The notes beneath the pieces are model-generated. The model was given only the letters and a program-made list of their open reading frames with translations. It had not been told where the DNA came from and searched no databases. Below, piece by piece: positions 22,562 to 26,114 of a stretch of 26,114 nucleotides of DNA. This DNA is from a virus: the IMG/VR virus record IMGVR_UViG_3300046010_004062, positions 1 through 26,114 of that record. One strand, given 5' to 3'. The position numbers and the translations under genes were made by a program. Each line of letters starts with the position of its first letter. Position 1 is the stretch's first letter.

Positions 22562-23779
22562 ATGCACAAGTTGACTTTGAGTATGATCGTAAAGAACGAA
22601 GCCCCAAACATTGAGCGTTGCTTGGCTTCATGCGCACCTTTCATTGATTACTATGTAATCTGTGATACCGGATCAACGGACAACACCAAGGAAATCATCA
22701 AGAAGTTCTTTGATGAAAAGGGAATTCCCGGTGAAATACATGACCACGAATGGTCTGATTTCGGAACCAACCGATCCAAGGCTCTTGAACTTTGCATGGG
22801 CAAGACTAAATGGGCGCTGATGATCGATGCCGATGACTTCATTACAGGAACTCTTCCTGTTGATAAGTTTGATGACAATCTTGATGGTTATGTTGTGCAA
22901 ATCAAGCGCGGTGAGTTCAAGTGGCTTCGTGCCCAGATCTTCAACTTGGGCAAGAAAAAGTGGTGGTACGAAGAACCTCTGCATGAATATGCTATCTGCG
23001 AGCAGCCAATGAATGTTGGCAAACTTGAAGGTGATTACGCTTGGGAAGTTCGTACAGAGGGTTGCCGTTCAAGATCTGTGTCGAATGACATTGAGAAGTA
23101 CACCAAGGATTATTACATTCTCAAGGGATACTTGGAAAAAGATCCAAATCAACCTCGCAAGCAATTCTATGCAGCACAATCTGCCTTTGATGCAAGAATG
23201 TTTGAAATTGCAGAAAAAGAATACCTCAAGAGAATCGAACAGGGTGGTTGGCACGAAGAAGTATTCTTCTCTTGGATGCGTGTCGGCATGTGTCGGGAGT
23301 TCCAAGGAAAGCCAGTCGAACAGATTGCCGATGCATTCATGATGGCGTTTGAATCTGCACCAAATCGTGTAGAGCCACTATACCATCTATCCTGCATCTA
23401 CAGGAAGTACAATCGTCCAAGGAATGCTTTCTTGATTGCACACCTAGGCGCTCATATTCCAGTTCCACAGAATGACATTCTATTCGTTGACAATGCCAAT
23501 TATCTGTGGGGCATCTTTGACGAGATCGGAACCACGGCTTTCTATGCAGGAATGCCCCAGTTGGGAATGCAATGCTGCCAAAAGCTCCTAAACGAGCCTT
23601 ATCTACCAGCGGAGCATCGTGAAAGAGTTCAAAACAACATGAACATCTACAGTAAGGCATTTCAGCAGTTCCAAATGAACTTGGAACAGCAGCAAAAGCA
23701 GTGGGCTGAAAAAATTGCCAAGGAAACCAATAAGACTACTTTGAAGGTGAGCCCAGAAGCAGAGACCGTTAAATTATAA
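22562..23779 (+). CDS. GT2 glycosyltransferase with helical-repeat-like C-terminal half
   Basis: About 405 residues. N-terminal GT2 domain: LTLSMIVKNEAPNIERCLAS (4-23), CDTGSTDNT (34-42) and the metal-binding MIDADDF (87-93), followed by a WWYEEPLHEYA segment with a likely catalytic acid. From about residue 190 the protein is helical, with TPR-like blocks (RKQFYAAQSAFDARMFEIAE, then EEVFFSWMRVGMCREFQGKP and VEPLYHLSCIYRKYNRPRNA), a layout seen in phage and bacterial transferases with protein acceptors. The C-terminus is Gln/Lys-rich. AAGGA at 22552-22556 favours ATG 22562 over ATG 22556. GC content resembles the replication genes rather than the AT-rich cassette. It sits just before tail genes, so a virion protein is a possible acceptor (inference). 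Confidence 0.82.
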   Translation: MHKLTLSMIVKNEAPNIERCLASCAPFIDYYVICDTGSTDNTKEIIKKFFDEKGIPGEIHDHEWSDFGTNRSKALELCMGKTKWALMIDADDFITGTLPVDKFDDNLDGYVVQIKRGEFKWLRAQIFNLGKKKWWYEEPLHEYAICEQPMNVGKLEGDYAWEVRTEGCRSRSVSNDIEKYTKDYYILKGYLEKDPNQPRKQFYAAQSAFDARMFEIAEKEYLKRIEQGGWHEEVFFSWMRVGMCREFQGKPVEQIADAFMMAFESAPNRVEPLYHLSCIYRKYNRPRNAFLIAHLGAHIPVPQNDILFVDNANYLWGIFDEIGTTAFYAGMPQLGMQCCQKLLNEPYLPAEHRERVQNNMNIYSKAFQQFQMNLEQQQKQWAEKIAKETNKTTLKVSPEAETVKL

Positions 23780-23790
23780 GTTTTTGCCAG

Positions 23791-23798
23791 TATAAATA
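23791..23798 (+). promoter_or_regulatory. T4-type late promoter abutting the tail gene at 23807
   Basis: Perfect TATAAATA ending 8 bases before the ATG, with no Shine-Dalgarno in the gap. Predicted start gives a leader of about 3 bases. Confidence 0.78.
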
Positions 23799-23806
23799 AT
23801 TTTGTA

Positions 23807-24196
23807 ATGGCAGATTCTTATGATTCTAGCGTAATAAGAGGGGACACCCTTCGATGGACGATGTTCGTCCGGGATTCATCCGGCGGATCTTATGATTTCA
23901 ATGGATCTACTTTGCGAATGCAAGTTCGCAATGGCTATGCTCCAGCAAAAGTGTTTGCTTCATATACGACTGGAGTGACCACCGGAAGTGTCTTGACCAT
24001 TCCAAATGGAATTTGTGGTGGAATTTCTGCAAATGCAGTTGGAAATGTTGTTGTTTGTGTTGGATCTTCGCATACAGAAAATTTTTCACCATATACAAAA
24101 GTTTTTTATGACATTCAAGAACAAAAAAGCAATGGAGACATTGAAACCCTTATTAGCGGAAATATAAATGTTCTTCCAGATGTAACAAAGGTATAA
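23807..24196 (+). CDS. BppU-N-like small tail protein
   Basis: 129 residues, beta-rich. The opening VIRGDTLRWTMFVRDSSGGS and FNGSTLRMQVRNG follow the pattern of small phage proteins (BppU N-terminal type: 'G-D-T...W...D..G...dLtG...rmqiR') that attach receptor-binding or fibre proteins to the tail. The C-terminus VFYDIQEQKSNGDIETLISG, then NINVLPDVTKV, also fits. Its stop is 1 base before the tail-fibre start, so the two are probably made together. Transcribed from the adjacent late promoter. Residues cannot define the binding partner. Confidence 0.72.
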   Translation: MADSYDSSVIRGDTLRWTMFVRDSSGGSYDFNGSTLRMQVRNGYAPAKVFASYTTGVTTGSVLTIPNGICGGISANAVGNVVVCVGSSHTENFSPYTKVFYDIQEQKSNGDIETLISGNINVLPDVTKV

Positions 24197-24197
24197 T

Positions 24198-26114
24198 ATG
24201 AGCAATCCACAGATCACAGTAACAACAAATCCACCCAATATAGTACAGGTTATTGATGGATCAATTTCCGTAAGTATACCAGCAAACGTTTTTGCGCTTA
24301 ATGGATTGGTTGGAGCCGTAGGTTTGTCTGGAAATAATGGCGTTGTTGTTCAAAATTCTGGAAACACAATAAACATTGGTATGACCAATTTTGTGTCAAG
24401 CATCAATAATTTACGAGGAACCGTTGCACTGTCTGGTGATAGCAATCTTTTGGTACAAACTTCTGGAAACACCCTGTCGTTAAGTTTAACAAATGTGGCT
24501 AAAACAAATGTTGGACAAACTTTTACTGCAATTCAGAGTTTTGCTAATGACGTTGTTCTTTCGGGAAATAGCGGTAACGTTACGCTCAAATCTGTTGGCA
24601 AAGATAATTTAGTAATGGGTTCTTCCACAAGTTTAACATCAAACACATCAAGCGTAGGCCAAAATATTGCTATTGGTATTGAAAGTTTACAATCCTCTAT
24701 AGGAGGAAACAATAACATTGGATTGGGTACTCAAAGTTTGAATGGATTGACTGTTGGAAGTTTTAATATTGCAATTGGGGAAAATGCTGGAAAAAATTAT
24801 GGAAGTGAAGGAATAACTTTAGACGCATGCAATCGTGGCATTTTTATTGGTAGAAATACTAGACCATTATCAAGAAGCCAACCAAATCAAATTGTAATTG
24901 GAGATTCAAGTATTGGTTTGGGGGCCAATACCACAGTAATTGGAAATGATTCTACAACAAAAACAAAAGTGCAGGGTCTTCTTGAATTAGATGATGGTTT
25001 GGATTCCTTGAATGTTAAAAATAAAGTAATAAGAATCGAACAACCTCAAACGATTGTGGATCCTTTCGTAGAAGGTGATGTTGGTGTACTTTGTTGGGAT
25101 GACAACAATCTTTACATAAAAACCAATCAAGGCTGGAAACAACTTGCATTGACTCCTGTTACGGGAAACCTGACTGGCATTACTTTTGATTTCAGATTGT
25201 TGCCTTCAGACTCAACCAACTACCTACGATTCCTTCGTGGAAGCAGTGCATCATATTTGGATGTCAATGGAATGACCTTCGTACAGGAAAATATTCCAAG
25301 GGTTGCTTATTATTTGAATTCGAATGGAAGCACTGGAGATCTGGCAGGTCTGTTGGTGGAAAGTAGTTCTATGAATCTATTGCCATCTTTGGAGACCTAT
25401 AATCCATCAGATCCATTTGCTCCTTGGCTAGGAACCAACATCAGTGTTGATAGCGGATCTTGCTATGGAACAAATGTATTCGGAGAATTTAATGTAAGAC
25501 GATTGACGCCTTCGGGTGTTGGTGTCGTGAGACACTTTTTATATACTGATTTAGTTGCTGGTGTTTCTGGACAATCCCACAACATTTCACTTTTTGCCAA
25601 AAATTATCAATATGATGCTTCAAACCCACTATATTTGGTAATTTCCGTAGATAATAACAATGTATTAGCATCGTTTGATTTACAAAATAATATATCTTTT
25701 ATTGAATCTGGAAATTATGCAAACCCACAACCAATTGCAAAAATTACGAACTATTCAAATGATTGGAAAAAAATTGATGTAACTTGGACATATAGAGGCA
25801 TTCCAATAGGAAATGCTGGAATTGGTTTTTATCTTTCGGCATTTGAACCTGGAACTGGGAGAGCCCTCCAAGAATATACTGCAACAAGATTTGCAAATAC
25901 AGGAATTTTAGTAACCGATATTCAATTTGAACAAAATTCTCAATCTTCTTCTTATATAAAAACCGTAGGTTCATCCGTCACAAGAAGTCCCGACAGATTA
26001 TTCATGGATGGTGCCTCTTTCTCTTCTTGGTTCTCAGTAACAAGCGGAACATTCTTGACTCTTGTTGATAATTCTTTGCAAGAAAATACATCACATACAC
26101 AAGGAAATGTAAGA
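24198..26114 (+). CDS. Tail fibre protein, N-terminal 639 residues (open at window end)
   Basis: Continuous frame from ATG 24198 to the last base. Residues 35-65 and 69-100 are a tandem duplication (VGAVGLSGNNGVVVQNSGNT versus RGTVALSGDSNLLVQTSGNT). Residues about 150-260 hold repeated IxIG turns (IAIG, IGLG, IAIG, IFIG, IVIG, TVIG), as in trimeric beta-roll stalks. Residues 282-317 contain the virion motif VEGDVGVLCWDDNNLYIKT with QGW. From about 390 a jelly-roll, carbohydrate-binding-like domain (NLLPSLETYNPSDPFAPWLG, SHNISLFAKNY, WKKIDVTW, VTDIQFEQNS, SSYIKTVGSSVTRSPDRLFM) follows. This is the classical layout of a receptor-binding fibre; AAAGG lies before ATG. The C-terminal tip is missing. 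Confidence 0.88.
   Translation, partial: MSNPQITVTTNPPNIVQVIDGSISVSIPANVFALNGLVGAVGLSGNNGVVVQNSGNTINIGMTNFVSSINNLRGTVALSGDSNLLVQTSGNTLSLSLTNVAKTNVGQTFTAIQSFANDVVLSGNSGNVTLKSVGKDNLVMGSSTSLTSNTSSVGQNIAIGIESLQSSIGGNNNIGLGTQSLNGLTVGSFNIAIGENAGKNYGSEGITLDACNRGIFIGRNTRPLSRSQPNQIVIGDSSIGLGANTTVIGNDSTTKTKVQGLLELDDGLDSLNVKNKVIRIEQPQTIVDPFVEGDVGVLCWDDNNLYIKTNQGWKQLALTPVTGNLTGITFDFRLLPSDSTNYLRFLRGSSASYLDVNGMTFVQENIPRVAYYLNSNGSTGDLAGLLVESSSMNLLPSLETYNPSDPFAPWLGTNISVDSGSCYGTNVFGEFNVRRLTPSGVGVVRHFLYTDLVAGVSGQSHNISLFAKNYQYDASNPLYLVISVDNNNVLASFDLQNNISFIESGNYANPQPIAKITNYSNDWKKIDVTWTYRGIPIGNAGIGFYLSAFEPGTGRALQEYTATRFANTGILVTDIQFEQNSQSSSYIKTVGSSVTRSPDRLFMDGASFSSWFSVTSGTFLTLVDNSLQENTSHTQGNVR

Noticed and set aside
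1-26114. tRNA genes, CRISPR arrays, insertion sequences, integrase or attachment sites
   Set aside because: Reading both strands I saw no cloverleaf with a TTCGA-type arm in the gaps, no regularly spaced repeats, and no transposase or integrase motif.

Overview
The window is a stretch of a large T4-like (exo-T-even) myovirus genome. The evidence is the run of T4 core genes: prohead protease end, scaffold, major capsid, tail-tube-like protein, UvsW, UvsY, gp55, gp47, gp46, gp45, gp44, gp62 and RegA. T4-type late promoters (TATAAATA and variants) are also present. The gene order resembles that of marine and freshwater T4-like phages, as far as I can recall it. No photosynthesis or other host-diagnostic gene is visible, so I do not name a host.

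Layout. 1-3477: plus-strand head module (gp21 end, an unrecognised 221-residue protein, gp22, gp23) ending in a strong hairpin terminator. 3493-4032: a tail-tube-like gene. 4029-6659: minus-strand operon read uvsY, uvsW, then an Sm-like protein gene. 6660-6773: compact divergent promoter region whose two -35 boxes sit in the arms of a palindrome. 6774-16215: a very AT-rich plus-strand cassette of twelve tightly packed or overlapping genes. These are eight glycosyltransferase-like proteins, UDP-galactopyranose mutase, a DUF3431-like protein and two methyltransferase-like proteins. 16286-22553: late sigma factor and replication/recombination module (55, 47, 46, a small virion-like gene, a 50-codon gene, 45, 44, 62, regA). 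22562-23779: a GT2 glycosyltransferase with a helical-repeat-like C-terminal half, where T4 would carry the DNA polymerase gene. 23807-26114: a BppU-like small protein and the first 639 codons of a tail fibre.

How the parts fit. gp55 would direct host RNA polymerase, coupled to the gp45 clamp (loaded by gp44/gp62), to the late promoters before the virion genes. UvsY, UvsW and gp46/47 would run recombination-dependent replication, and RegA would repress early mRNAs. The sugar cassette lies between uvsY and gene 55, has its own sigma70-like promoter, and makes one sugar precursor (UDP-galactofuranose) itself. It has no visible polymerase, flippase or lipid-carrier gene. It therefore looks like a decorating system acting on an existing acceptor: host surface glycan, virion protein or phage DNA. 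This is the most interesting part of the window.

A second theme is transcription starts placed almost on the start codon. Three late genes have a TATAAATA-like box ending 5 to 8 bases before ATG with no ribosome binding site, while others have normal leaders.
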